The notes below the pieces were generated by a model. The model ran no database searches. It was given only the letters and a program-made list of their open reading frames with translations, and was not told the origin of the DNA. A stretch of DNA of 64,000 nt from Ornithinimicrobium pekingense DSM 21552 (GTDB taxonomy: Bacteria; Actinomycetota; Actinomycetes; Actinomycetales; Dermatophilaceae). A program made the translations under genes and the position numbers. Of this stretch, positions 51,128 through 59,016 are shown piece after piece (the first letter of the stretch is position 1; every line of letters begins with the position of its first letter). The stretch covers positions 62,001-126,000 of the forward strand of contig NZ_ATWJ01000007.1 in the NCBI RefSeq assembly GCF_000421185.1, given 5' to 3'.

Positions 51128-52171
51128 TCAGGGGCGTTCGTCCCCGGTGCGGCTGCGCAGCAGCCGGCGCAGCGACTCCAGCCGGGCCGGGCCGGCCGGG
51201 CCCGCCAGCCCCTGGGCCACCCAGGCGTCCAGGCCGCACTCGGGCTCGTCGTGGCTGCAGCCGCGCGGGCACCCGGCGGTGCCCGGCACGAGGTCCTCGA
51301 AGTGCTCGACGAAGGTCGCGGGGTCGACGTGACCGAGACCGAACGAGCGGACTCCCGGGGTGTCGACGACCCAGCCGCCGCCGGCGAGCTCGAGGGCGAC
51401 CGCCGAGGTGGAGGTATGGCGCCCACGGCCGGTGACCGCGTTGACGACCCCCGTCGCGCGGTCCGCGTCGGGCACCAGGGCGTTGACGAGGGTGGACTTG
51501 CCGACCCCGGAGTGACCGACGAGCACACTGACCCTGTCGGCGAGGTGGCGCCGGACCTGCTCGACCGCGGCCGCCTCCAGCACGTCGGTGCCCTCCCCGC
51601 CGGGACCGGTGCCCGGGACGCTGCGGCTGACCACGGAGGGGACGTCGAGGGCCTCGTAGTGGGAGAGGAAGTCGGCGGGGTCGGCCAGGTCGGCCTTCGT
51701 GAGCACGAGCAGCGGGTCGAGACCGGCGTCGTATGCGGCCACCAGGCAGCGGTCGACCATGCGCGGCCGCGGCTCGGGGTCGGCGAGGGCGGTCACGACC
51801 ACGAGCTGGTCGGCGTTGGCCACGATGACACGCTCCACGGTGTCGGTGTCGTCGGCGCTGCGGCGCAGGACCGTGTCGCGGTTCTCGATGCGCACGATGC
51901 GGGCCAGGGCGTCCGTGTCACCGGAGGTGTCACCCACCATCGCGACCCGGTCACCGACCACGATCCGGGTGCGGCCGAGCTCGCGGGCCCGCATCGCGAC
52001 CACCGTCCGGCCGTCGAGCCGGGTGGTGTAGCGACCGCGGTCGACCCCCGTCACCATGCCCACCACGGCGTCCTCGTGCGCAGGACGCTCCTTGGTGCGG
52101 GGGCGCGTGCCCCGGCGGGAGGGACGGTGGCGGACGTCCGACTCGTCGAGGTGGTCGTAGCGTCCGCTCAC
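51128..52171 (-). CDS. rsgA: Ribosome small subunit-dependent GTPase RsgA
   Basis: A 347-residue circularly permuted GTPase that checks late assembly of the 30S subunit. An OB domain at the N-terminus is followed by the permuted G motifs: LVLTKADL (G4) first, then GHSGVGKSTLVNAL (G1) and VVDTPGVRSFG (G3). The zinc motif is CPRGCSHDEPECGL. GTG 52171 overlaps the aroA stop by four bases. The order aroA-rsgA-hisN near sigR is common in actinomycetes. Confidence 0.95.
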   Translation of the reverse strand: MSGRYDHLDESDVRHRPSRRGTRPRTKERPAHEDAVVGMVTGVDRGRYTTRLDGRTVVAMRARELGRTRIVVGDRVAMVGDTSGDTDALARIVRIENRDTVLRRSADDTDTVERVIVANADQLVVVTALADPEPRPRMVDRCLVAAYDAGLDPLLVLTKADLADPADFLSHYEALDVPSVVSRSVPGTGPGGEGTDVLEAAAVEQVRRHLADRVSVLVGHSGVGKSTLVNALVPDADRATGVVNAVTGRGRHTSTSAVALELAGGGWVVDTPGVRSFGLGHVDPATFVEHFEDLVPGTAGCPRGCSHDEPECGLDAWVAQGLAGPAGPARLESLRRLLRSRTGDERP

Positions 52172-53508
52172 GCCTGCACCGCCGCGGCGTTCCCGCGGGC
52201 CGCCCCGTCGCCTCCGACCGCCCGCTCCCACGCCTCGTGGAACCCGGGGAAGGTCTTGTCCGCGGTGGCCACGTCCTCCACCTGCACGCCGGGCACCGCG
52301 GCGCCCACCACGGCCGCGAACATCGCCATCCGGTGGTCGTGGTAGGTCCGCAGGCGGGCGGCGTGCAGCGGCACCGGGGTCACGGTCAGCCCGTCCTCGG
52401 TCTCCTCGGCGCGCCCGCCGAGGCGGCCGATCTCGGTGACCAGGGCCGCCAGCCGGTCCGTCTCGTGCCCCCGCAGGTGACCGATGCCGCTGAGCCGGCT
52501 CGGGCCGTCGGCGAGGGCGGCCAGGGCGGCGACCACGGGGGTCAGCTCACCGACGTCGGACAGGTCGAGCTCCACACCCGCGAGCCGGGCCGGCCGCCCG
52601 TCGTCGCCGGCCGGCCCCCGGACGACCAGGCCGACCTCGGTCAGCGACGTCCTGGCACCCATGAGCTCCAGGATCTCGCGCAGCCGGTCCCCGGGCTGGG
52701 TGGTCACCGCCGGCCAGCCGGGGACGGTGACCGTGCCCCCGGTGACCGCGGCCAGCGCCACGAAGGGTGCGGCCGAGGACAGGTCGGGCTCGACCGCCAC
52801 GTCGAACGCCCGGACCGGCCCGGGCTCGATGCGCCACGTCCGGGCGTGGGGCTGGTCGACCCGGACACCGACGGCCCGCAGCGCCTGCACCGTCATCTCG
52901 ACGTGGGTGGTGCTCGGCAGCGTCTGCCCGGTGTGCTCCAGCGTGAGCCCCTCCTCGAACCTCGCCCCGGCGAGCAGGAGGGCGGAGACGAACTGCGAGC
53001 TGGCCGAGGCGTCGACCGGCACGTGCCCGCCCCGCACGGACCCGCGGCCGGTCACGGTGTAGGGCAGGGTGCCCCTGCCCCCGTCGTCGACCTCGACACC
53101 CAGCGCGCGCAGGCCCTCGAGCACCGGACCGACGGGGCGGGTCCGCGCGGTCGGGTGGCCGTCGAAGCGCACCGCACCGTGCGCCAGCGCCGCGATCGGC
53201 GGGACGAAACGCATGACCGTGCCCGCCTGCCCGCAGTCCACCTCCGTGTCCCCGTGGAGCCGGTCCGGAGCGGTGACGGTCCAGGCGTCCTCGGAGCCGT
53301 CGTCCACCACGACGCCGAGGCAGCGCAGGGCCTCGACCATCCGTTCGCTGTCGCGGGAGCGCAGGGGACGACGCAGCGTGCACGGCCCGTCCGCGAGGGC
53401 GGCGAGCACCAGCCACCGGTTGGTCAGGGACTTGCTCCCCGGCACCGCCACGACGGCGTCGACCGGCCCGGGGGAGTGCGGTGCGGACCAGATCGACGGG
53501 TCGGTCAT
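52168..53508 (-). CDS. aroA: EPSP synthase (3-phosphoshikimate 1-carboxyvinyltransferase)
   Basis: A 446-residue shikimate pathway enzyme. Substrate-binding segments are VPGSKSLTNRWLVLAALADG, QAGTVMRFVPP with the Gly-x-x-x-x-Arg motif, DASASSQFVSALLLAGAR, and LRTYHDHRMAMFAA. ATG 53508 with GAGAGGA ten bases upstream is preferred. GTG 53541 overlaps the stop of the upstream hydrolase and is an alternative, but no ribosome binding site precedes it. It overlaps rsgA by 4 bases. Confidence 0.94.
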   Translation of the reverse strand: MTDPSIWSAPHSPGPVDAVVAVPGSKSLTNRWLVLAALADGPCTLRRPLRSRDSERMVEALRCLGVVVDDGSEDAWTVTAPDRLHGDTEVDCGQAGTVMRFVPPIAALAHGAVRFDGHPTARTRPVGPVLEGLRALGVEVDDGGRGTLPYTVTGRGSVRGGHVPVDASASSQFVSALLLAGARFEEGLTLEHTGQTLPSTTHVEMTVQALRAVGVRVDQPHARTWRIEPGPVRAFDVAVEPDLSSAAPFVALAAVTGGTVTVPGWPAVTTQPGDRLREILELMGARTSLTEVGLVVRGPAGDDGRPARLAGVELDLSDVGELTPVVAALAALADGPSRLSGIGHLRGHETDRLAALVTEIGRLGGRAEETEDGLTVTPVPLHAARLRTYHDHRMAMFAAVVGAAVPGVQVEDVATADKTFPGFHEAWERAVGGDGAARGNAAAVQA

Positions 53509-53537
53509 GGGGTGCGGGTCCTCTCGGTGGGTGGTGC

Positions 53538-54257
53538 TCACGGTAGCGCGGCGAGGAAGTCGCCGACGGCGCGCCGGACGGCCGCCAGGTCGCGGCTGGG
53601 GGAGTGGTTGCCGGGCACCCCGACGAGGGTCAGGCCCTCGTCACGGCCGGCCGCCACGGCGACCTCCTCCGGCGAGCCGAACGGGTCGGCGGCGCCCTGG
53701 ACCACGAGCGTCGGGATGCCGGCGCCGAGCGGCTGCGCCAGCTCGTCGGCCCGGCTGCGGTCGGGCCGGCCGGGCGGGTGCAGGGGGAAGGCCAGGCAGA
53801 CGACGCCGGCGACGGCCGGGCCGGTGGGGTCGACGCTGGTGCGGCAGGCGACCCTGGCCCCCGCACTGCGCCCACCGACCACCCACGGTGGAGGCAGGGG
53901 TATGCCGTGGCGCCGCTGCCACGCGGCGGTGGCCAGCTCGGCGGCCACCGCGAGCCAGGCGCGGTCCAGGTTCGGCGGACGGGTGGCCACGGAGCGGCCG
54001 GCCACGCGCCACGGCTGGTCGACCAGGACCACGGTCCACCCGTCGCGCGTCAGGTCGGTGACCTCCAGCACGTCCGCCGCGTCCTTCCGTCCGCCCGCGC
54101 CGTGCCCGACCAGCAGGGTCCCACGGGCCGGCGGCGCGGCCCCGTCGCCGTCCGCGCCCGTGACGGGTGCCGGGCCGAAGACCCGCACCTGTGCGGTGCC
54201 CTCCGGGGTGGCGACGTCGACCCTGGTCGCGTCGGCGGCGGCCGGGTGCGGGCTCAT
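53538..54257 (-). CDS. Alpha/beta hydrolase (Tex30/KANL3-like)
   Basis: A 239-residue hydrolase. It has the oxyanion segment LLVGHGAGGRKD, the nucleophile elbow VVGGRSAGARVACR with Ser in Gly-x-Ser-x-Gly, an Asp in VVQGAADPFGSPEEV and a His in VPGNHSPSRD, so the triad is complete. The pattern fits the KANL3/Tex30-like group of unknown substrate. ATG 54257 overlaps the stop of the yedK gene. It sits in a coupled run yedK-hydrolase-aroA-rsgA. Confidence 0.88.
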   Translation of the reverse strand: MSPHPAAADATRVDVATPEGTAQVRVFGPAPVTGADGDGAAPPARGTLLVGHGAGGRKDAADVLEVTDLTRDGWTVVLVDQPWRVAGRSVATRPPNLDRAWLAVAAELATAAWQRRHGIPLPPPWVVGGRSAGARVACRTSVDPTGPAVAGVVCLAFPLHPPGRPDRSRADELAQPLGAGIPTLVVQGAADPFGSPEEVAVAAGRDEGLTLVGVPGNHSPSRDLAAVRRAVGDFLAALP

Positions 54258-55093
54258 CCGCCGACCACCTCGCCGGTGGTCGGGTCCACGACCCCCACGA
54301 GCTGGTCGGTCGGCAGGGGGTCGAGCAGGGCGGCACCGTTGCTGCGCGAGGAGTTGACGGCGGTGCTGACCGGCCAGGCGCGGAAGCGGCCCGGGACGTG
54401 GGAGGCGTCCAGCAGCGACCGGACGTCCTCGGCCGAGGTCAGCCCGGGGTCCAGCCAGTCGGCCCACTGGCCGGGCTCGAGCGCCACGGGCTGCCGGTCG
54501 TGGATGCGGTCGAGCCCGGGCTCGGCCGCCGTGGTGATGACCGTGTAGGAGACGATCCAGGACAGCGGGTCCTCCGCGGGTGCCTCGGGCTCCTTCCAGA
54601 ACTCGTAGAGACCTGCCAGGGCGAGCGGCGCCTCGTCGGCCCGGGCGATGAAGAACGGCTGCTTGCGGGGCCGGCCGCGGGCGTCCTTGGTGACGGGGCT
54701 CGCCTGCCACTCGTACCAGCCCGTGGCCGGCACCAGGCACCGCCGCCGGGCGGCCGCGCGGGCGAAGGCCGGCTTGTCGAGCACGCTCTCCGCGCGGGCG
54801 TTGGTCATCCGGCCGCCGACGGCGGGGTCCTTGGCCCACGAGGGCACCAGGCCCCAGCTCAGCAGGCGCAGCTGCCGCGTCGGCGCGGCGTCCTCCGGCG
54901 CCCCCCGGGGCACCCGGGTGAGCACCACGGGCGCCTGCTTGCTCGGGGCGACGTTGTGGTCCGGGTGCCCGGGCGGCGGTTGCTGCGGGTTCTTCAGCAC
55001 GCTGCGGGCGGGCTCGCCGGTGGCGTCCAGCTCGACCTCGTAGGCCTCCACCAGCTCCTCGGGGTTGGCGGTCGCCGCATACCTGCCGCACAT
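54254..55093 (-). CDS. yedK: SOS response-associated protein, HMCES/YedK family
   Basis: A 279-residue SRAP protein that forms a covalent bond with abasic sites in single-stranded DNA. Cys2 in MCGRY is the crosslinking residue after Met removal. NVAPSKQAPVV, LLSWGLVPSWAKD, MTNARAESV, FARAAARRRCLVPATGWYEW and the His in DRIHDRQPVAL complete the site. The last, usually HDRMP, has Gln for Met. A GACGGT hexamer lies 6 bases before the ATG. It overlaps the downstream hydrolase. Confidence 0.94.
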   Translation of the reverse strand: MCGRYAATANPEELVEAYEVELDATGEPARSVLKNPQQPPPGHPDHNVAPSKQAPVVLTRVPRGAPEDAAPTRQLRLLSWGLVPSWAKDPAVGGRMTNARAESVLDKPAFARAAARRRCLVPATGWYEWQASPVTKDARGRPRKQPFFIARADEAPLALAGLYEFWKEPEAPAEDPLSWIVSYTVITTAAEPGLDRIHDRQPVALEPGQWADWLDPGLTSAEDVRSLLDASHVPGRFRAWPVSTAVNSSRSNGAALLDPLPTDQLVGVVDPTTGEVVGG

Positions 55094-55103
55094 CAGGGCA
55101 CCG

Positions 55104-56345
55104 TCACTGCGAGTAGCTCGCCAGGAAGTTGCCCATCCGCTCCAGCGCCGCCTGCAGGTCGGTGCCCCAGGGGAGGGTGACGATCCGCAGGTGGTCCGGT
55201 GCCGGCCAGTTGAAGCCCGTGCCGTGGACGACGAGGATCTTCTCCTGCTCGAGGAGGTCGAGGACCAGCCGTTCGTCGTCGCGGATCTCGTGGACCTCCG
55301 GGTCGAGCCGGGGGAAGACGTACAGCGCGCCCCTGGGCTCGGCCACCGACACGCCGTCCATCGCCGAGAGCATGCGCACGGCGATGTCGCGCTGCTGGGT
55401 CAGGCGCCCGTCGGGGGCGAGCAGCTCCTCGATGCTCTGGTGCCCGGAGACGGCCACCTGGATGGCGTGCTGCGCCGGGACGTTGGGGCACAGCCGCGTG
55501 GAGGCCAGCAGGTCGATGCCCTGCAGGAAGCCGGCGGCGTGCGCGGTCGGCCCCGTGATCGCCACCCACCCCGCGCGGTAGCCGGCGACCCGGTAGGTCT
55601 TGGACAGACCGTTGAACGTCAGGCAGAGCAGGTCCGGTGCCAGGGCGGCCACGGAGGTGTGGCGGGCCCCGTCGTAGAGGATGCGGTCGTAGATCTCGTC
55701 GGCGAGGAGCAGCAGCGAGTGCTCGCGCGCCACCTCGACGAGCTCGGTGAGCACCTCCTGCGAGTACACGGCACCTGTGGGGTTGTTGGGGTTGATGATG
55801 ACGATGGCCTTCGTCCGCGACGTGACCTTGGCGCGGATGTCCTCGACCGAGGGGTTCCACCCGTTCTCCTCGTCGCACACGTAGTGCACCGGCACGCCGC
55901 CGGCCAGGCTGGTGGCGGCCGTCCAGAGCGGGTAGTCGGGGGAGGGGATGAGGACCTCGTCGCCGTCGTCGAGCAGCGCCTGGAGCGTCATCATGATGAG
56001 CTCGGAGACTCCGTTGCCGAGGTAGACGTGGTCGACGTCGAGGTCGGGGAAACCGGGCACCTCCTGGTAGCGCGAGACGATCGCCCGCCGCGCGGGCAGG
56101 ATGCCCTTGGACTCGGAGTAGCCCTGAGCCGTCGGCAGCGCCGCGATCATGTCGTGCAGGATCGTGTCGGGCGCCTCGAAGCCGAACGGTGCCGGGTTGC
56201 CGATGTTGAGCTTGAGGATCCGGTGCCCCTCGGCCTCGAGCTGGGCGGCGCGGGCGGCGACCGGCCCGCGGATCTCGTAGAGGACGTTCTGCAGCTTCAC
56301 CGGCTGGTTCAGCGGCCTGAGATGGTGGCGGGAGGTCGGGCTCAC
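55104..56345 (-). CDS. alaT: PLP-dependent aminotransferase, AlaT type
   Basis: A 413-residue fold-type I aminotransferase. The PLP Lys lies in FNGLSKTYRVAGYRAGW. Other marks are IGNPAPFGFEAPD near the start, YLGNGVSELIMMTLQALL, IINPNNPTGAVYS and LLLADEIYDRI. Close relatives (AlaT, AlaA) interconvert pyruvate/alanine and glutamate/2-oxoglutarate. Substrate choice is inferred. The GTG start has GACGAT 6 bases upstream. It heads the minus-strand run that ends with rsgA and is divergent from the SGNH gene. Confidence 0.9.
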   Translation of the reverse strand: MSPTSRHHLRPLNQPVKLQNVLYEIRGPVAARAAQLEAEGHRILKLNIGNPAPFGFEAPDTILHDMIAALPTAQGYSESKGILPARRAIVSRYQEVPGFPDLDVDHVYLGNGVSELIMMTLQALLDDGDEVLIPSPDYPLWTAATSLAGGVPVHYVCDEENGWNPSVEDIRAKVTSRTKAIVIINPNNPTGAVYSQEVLTELVEVAREHSLLLLADEIYDRILYDGARHTSVAALAPDLLCLTFNGLSKTYRVAGYRAGWVAITGPTAHAAGFLQGIDLLASTRLCPNVPAQHAIQVAVSGHQSIEELLAPDGRLTQQRDIAVRMLSAMDGVSVAEPRGALYVFPRLDPEVHEIRDDERLVLDLLEQEKILVVHGTGFNWPAPDHLRIVTLPWGTDLQAALERMGNFLASYSQ

Positions 56346-56389
56346 GCGCCCATCGTCCCACCCTCACGGGGGTAGGCTGGCGCAGGGGG

Positions 56390-57310
56390 ATGCACGGGGG
56401 CGGCGAAGGGACGACCACTGTGCGATGGCAGGACCTCGGGCTGGCGCTGCTGGCGGTCGCGGCCGCGGCGCTGACGATCCTCATGTTCCGGAGCTCGGCG
56501 CCGCCCCCGGACGGTGTGGCGCCGGCCGACGGGCCGGCCTCCGTGGCCTCTGCGCCGCCCCCGTCCGGACCTGCGGCCCCTCCCCGGGACACCGTTCCGG
56601 ACAGCTCCACGGGGACCCCGTCGGGCTCCGACGACGCCCGCGAGACGCGGCAGGCCGGTCCTGCCGCCTCCTCCCTGCCGAGCGCCCGGGCCGTGCTCGA
56701 CGGTGACGGCCCGGTCGTCGTCGCGGCACTCGGGGACTCGACGGGCAACGAGACGTGGGAGTGGGTGTACGGGTGGGGCCGGGCGCTGGCCCGGACGCGA
56801 CCGGTCACCGTGCTCTCCTGGAACGAGTGGACCGGGCAGGGGTACATCGAGCCGCGCGTCCTCTCGCCCGAGGGCACCGGCGGGCAGGGGCCGCTCACCC
56901 TCTACAGCGGCCACCACAGCGGAGCCTCCTTCGGGTATGTCGTGGAGCACCTCGAGTCCCTTCTGCCGGAGCCCGTGGACCTGGTGGTCCTCAACTTCGG
57001 CCACAACAACACGGTGGACGACGTCCGGGACGAGCTGGAGGCCGCCCTGACCGCCCTTCGGTCGGCGGTCGGGCCGGAGGTCCCCGTCGTGCTGACGCTG
57101 CAGCAGCCCCAGCGCGACGACGCCAACGCCGAGGTGCGGGCCACGGTGCGGGAGGTGGCCGTGGCCCGTGGGATCGGCGTCATCGACGTCGCGCGCGCCT
57201 TCGAGGAGACCGGCGAGCCCGACGAGCTGCTCGCCGACGACGTGCACCCGGACGAGCAGGGAGCCGGCCTGTGGACGGAGACCGTGGCGCGGGCGCTGTC
57301 GGCGCCCTGA
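56390..57310 (+). CDS. Membrane-anchored SGNH/GDSL hydrolase
   Basis: A 306-residue protein: an N-terminal membrane helix (about residues 14-34), a Pro/Ser/Ala-rich linker to about 100, then an SGNH domain. The catalytic Ser is in VVVAALGDSTGNE, the Asn block in NFGHNN, and the Asp/His pair in LADDVHPDEQG. It probably acts outside the membrane as an esterase on envelope or wall substrates; no substrate can be named. TAGGCT lies 17 bases before the ATG at 56390. GTG 56420 with GAAGGGA upstream is an alternative start. Confidence 0.78.
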   Translation: MHGGGEGTTTVRWQDLGLALLAVAAAALTILMFRSSAPPPDGVAPADGPASVASAPPPSGPAAPPRDTVPDSSTGTPSGSDDARETRQAGPAASSLPSARAVLDGDGPVVVAALGDSTGNETWEWVYGWGRALARTRPVTVLSWNEWTGQGYIEPRVLSPEGTGGQGPLTLYSGHHSGASFGYVVEHLESLLPEPVDLVVLNFGHNNTVDDVRDELEAALTALRSAVGPEVPVVLTLQQPQRDDANAEVRATVREVAVARGIGVIDVARAFEETGEPDELLADDVHPDEQGAGLWTETVARALSAP

Positions 57311-57331
57311 CGGGTGGTGCGAGACAGGACC

Positions 57332-57359
57332 GGGAATGAATGGTCGGTGAGGACCCGTT
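57332..57359 (+). promoter_or_regulatory. SigR-type autoregulatory promoter of sigR (p2)
   Basis: GGGAAT (57332-57337), 18 bases, CGTT (57356-57359). This matches the SigR/SigH promoter consensus GGGAAT-N18-CGTT known from Streptomyces and mycobacteria. Confidence 0.65.
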
Positions 57360-57460
57360 CCCCGAGCGTCCCCCACCACCCAGGAGGCAGCCCTTGCTGA
57401 TCACCGCAGTCACTCCCGGCGAACGCGTCGGCGTCGGCGCCCTCGTCCCGGGCCGCGGGC

Positions 57461-57474
57461 TAGGCTGGTCGACG
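57461..57474 (+). promoter_or_regulatory. Housekeeping promoter -10 of sigR (p1)
   Basis: TAGGCT at 57461-57466, 8 bases, ATG. It would produce a leaderless or near-leaderless mRNA for the short form of SigR. Confidence 0.5.
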
Positions 57475-58140
57475 ATGACTACCGACCAGCCGACCATCGA
57501 GCAGATCGAGGCGCAGGCCCTGGCGGAGGCGGACGCCGCCGTGGATGTCTCGACCGAGACCCCCGAGGAGCGTGCCGCCCGGTTCGAGCGCGAGGCGATG
57601 CCGTTGCTGGACCAGATGTACAGCGCCGCCCTCCGCACGACGCGCAACCCCACCGACGCCGAGGACCTCGTCCAGGAGACCTACGCCAAGGCGTTCGCCG
57701 CGTTCCACCAGTACCGCCCGGGCACGAACCTCAAGGCCTGGATGTACCGGATCCTCACCAACTCCTACATCAACATCTACCGCAAGAAGCAGCGGCAGCC
57801 GCTGGAGTCGGACGCCGCCGAGGTGGAGGACTACCAGCTGGCCCGGGCCGCCTCGCACACCTCCAAGGGTCTGCGGTCGGCCGAGACGGAGGCGCTGGAC
57901 CACCTTCCCGACAGCGACGTGACCCGCGCCCTGGCCTCGATCGGTGAGGACTTCCGCCTGGCGGTCTACCTCGCGGACGTGGAGGGCTTCTCCTACAAGG
58001 AGATCGCCGAGATCATGGACACGCCCATCGGGACCGTGATGTCCCGCCTGCACCGCGGCCGCAAGCAGCTGCGAGAGCTGCTCACCGACTATGCCGTCGA
58101 GCGCGGCGTCATCTCTTCCCCCGAGGAGGCCACGCGATGA
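57475..58140 (+). CDS. sigR: Redox-stress ECF sigma factor SigR (SigH)
   Basis: A 221-residue sigma factor for thiol-oxidative stress. Region 2 has [54 protein letters not shown]. Region 4 has [41 protein letters not shown]. It is paired with the RsrA gene, which overlaps by 4 bases. A second start, TTG 57394, lies in frame 27 codons upstream with AGGAGG 6 bases before it. It is reachable only from the upstream SigR-type promoter, so a longer isoform is likely under stress, as described in Streptomyces. Confidence 0.95.
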   Translation: MTTDQPTIEQIEAQALAEADAAVDVSTETPEERAARFEREAMPLLDQMYSAALRTTRNPTDAEDLVQETYAKAFAAFHQYRPGTNLKAWMYRILTNSYINIYRKKQRQPLESDAAEVEDYQLARAASHTSKGLRSAETEALDHLPDSDVTRALASIGEDFRLAVYLADVEGFSYKEIAEIMDTPIGTVMSRLHRGRKQLRELLTDYAVERGVISSPEEATR

Positions 58141-58424
58141 GCACGCACCCAGACCGCGTCCCCGCGGCCGACTGCGCCGACGTCGTCCTGCGCCTGTTCG
58201 AGTTCGTCGACAACGAGACGGGCCCGCTCGACCGCGCACGCATCGAGGCCCACCTGGACGAGTGCGGCCCGTGCCTGGCCGAGTACGAGCGTGACCTGCT
58301 GGTCAAGGCCCTCGTGCGGCGTGCCTGCGCCTGTCAGCAGGCGCCCGACACCCTGCGCTCGCAGATCCTCACCCGGATCACGACCACGGTGACCTTCGTC
58401 GAGCCGCGGCAGGAGCACGGCTGA
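58137..58424 (+). CDS. rsrA: Mycothiol-system anti-sigma factor RsrA
   Basis: A 95-residue zinc anti-sigma factor that holds SigR inactive and releases it when a disulfide forms. The ZAS motif is HLDECGPC (His39, Cys43, Cys46), with further Cys13 in ADCADVV and Cys64/Cys66 in [10 protein letters not shown]. The usual pair near 61-62 is here spaced by one residue (Cys-Ala-Cys). ATG overlaps the sigR stop as ATGA, giving coupled synthesis of the antagonist. A strong bidirectional terminator follows. Confidence 0.95.
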   Translation: MSTHPDRVPAADCADVVLRLFEFVDNETGPLDRARIEAHLDECGPCLAEYERDLLVKALVRRACACQQAPDTLRSQILTRITTTVTFVEPRQEHG

Positions 58425-58449
58425 GCCGGCGACCCGTGAGGTAGACGCA

Positions 58450-58488
58450 CGGAGGGCCGGTCCGCACACAGTGCGGACCGGCCCTCCG
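58450..58488. terminator. Bidirectional terminator between rsrA and bL37
   Basis: An 18-base-pair perfect stem (58450-58467 with 58471-58488) with a 3-base loop; the longest hairpin in the window. It sits between convergent genes. Confidence 0.9.
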
Positions 58489-58508
58489 GACGTCTGGGGC
58501 GCGAGCGC

Positions 58509-58583
58509 TCAGGCGTTGGGCTTGCGGCCGTGGTTGGCCGCCTTCTTCTTGCGGTCGCGGCGCTTGCGTGCGCGCTTGCTCAT
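58509..58583 (-). CDS. Ribosomal protein bL37
   Basis: A 24-codon gene: MSKRARKRRDRKKKAANHGR then KPNA and a stop. It matches the tiny basic actinobacterial 50S protein bL37 seen in mycobacterial ribosome structures (Lys/Arg-rich, ending in AANHGRKPNA-type sequence). GGGAGG lies 5 bases before the ATG. It is near sigH-rshA in mycobacteria as well. The recognition rests on recalled sequence similarity of a very short protein. Confidence 0.85.
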   Translation of the reverse strand: MSKRARKRRDRKKKAANHGRKPNA

Positions 58584-58864
58584 GTCTGCCTCCCGGTCGG
58601 TCATGGTCCGTCCGTCCCCGGCAGGCCGCTGACGCGGCCCCGCACAGGGACGATCCGCCCCATGATCGCACACCGGGGGCTCGAGGACGGCATCAGGTGT
58701 GACCTACGTCACGTCAAGGGTAAAGACTTGTTCAAGAATCCACGTCAGAGGCCTGTCAGGGTCGACCGCTCGCACGCGCCTGTGGGAAAGTATCGGCACG
58801 GCCGACCCGTGCCGGCAACCCCGACCGAGTGCCTACCCCGTGGCACGCACGAAAGGACAATATC
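58584..58864. other. Intergenic region between bL37 and the 28-codon ORF
   Basis: About 280 bases without a gene. It holds the CRP-like site, a 7-base-pair hairpin (58795-58801 with 58807-58813) and a 5-base-pair stem (58829-58833 with 58842-58846) that form the leader of the 28-codon ORF. Its AT content is higher than in the neighbours, as expected for a regulatory region. No known riboswitch pattern is recognisable. Confidence 0.5.
58698..58713. promoter_or_regulatory. CRP/GlxR-like operator
   Basis: TGTGACCTACGTCACG matches the actinobacterial CRP/GlxR consensus TGTGAnnTAnnTCACA at all but the last base. It lies between the divergent bL37 gene and the 28-codon ORF. A weak -10-like hexamer (AAGACT, 58723-58728) follows downstream. 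Confidence 0.5.
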
Positions 58865-58951
58865 GTGCTGCAGCTCCTCGACCTGCTGACCGCCTTCTCC
58901 CTCGCCGACTTCTTCAGCGCCGTCCCGGACGTCCTGTCCTGGGAGGACTGA
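58865..58951 (+). CDS. 28-residue hydrophobic acidic peptide
   Basis: A 28-codon ORF from GTG 58865: MLQLLDLLTAFSLADFFSAV then a short tail ending SWED. All 28 codons end in G or C, and AAAGGA stands 7 bases before the start, both good signs of translation. The peptide has no basic residue, five acidic ones and a Leu/Phe-rich amphipathic face. It stands between a CRP-like site upstream and a strong hairpin directly downstream, so it could be an independent small gene or a leader peptide of the HD-GYP gene. No family is recognised. Confidence 0.45.
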   Translation: MLQLLDLLTAFSLADFFSAVPDVLSWED

Positions 58952-58959
58952 CGACCGAG

Positions 58960-59007
58960 CACACGACGAGGGGCGAGCGGCGTAGCAGCCGCCGCCCCTC
59001 GTCTGTG
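58960..59007 (+). terminator. Terminator or attenuator after the 28-codon ORF
   Basis: An 11-base-pair perfect stem (58965-58975 with 58993-59003), an inner 5-base-pair stem (58977-58981 with 58988-58992) and outer pairs with one bulge. It ends only about ten bases before the HD-GYP start. Confidence 0.75.
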
Positions 59008-59016
59008 CGTGTCAGC

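Noticed and set aside
57340-57393. ATG 57340 as the start of a still longer SigR
   Set aside because: It lies between the two elements of the SigR-type promoter, upstream of the expected transcription start, so it cannot be translated from that promoter.
58690-58864. A cyclic di-GMP (GEMM) or cyclic di-AMP riboswitch upstream of the HD-GYP gene
   Set aside because: A CACGCAC stretch and hairpins recall GEMM-I, but the tetraloop, receptor and GCAAACC-type core are absent, and no cyclic di-AMP core is seen. I keep only the hairpins and the CRP-like site.
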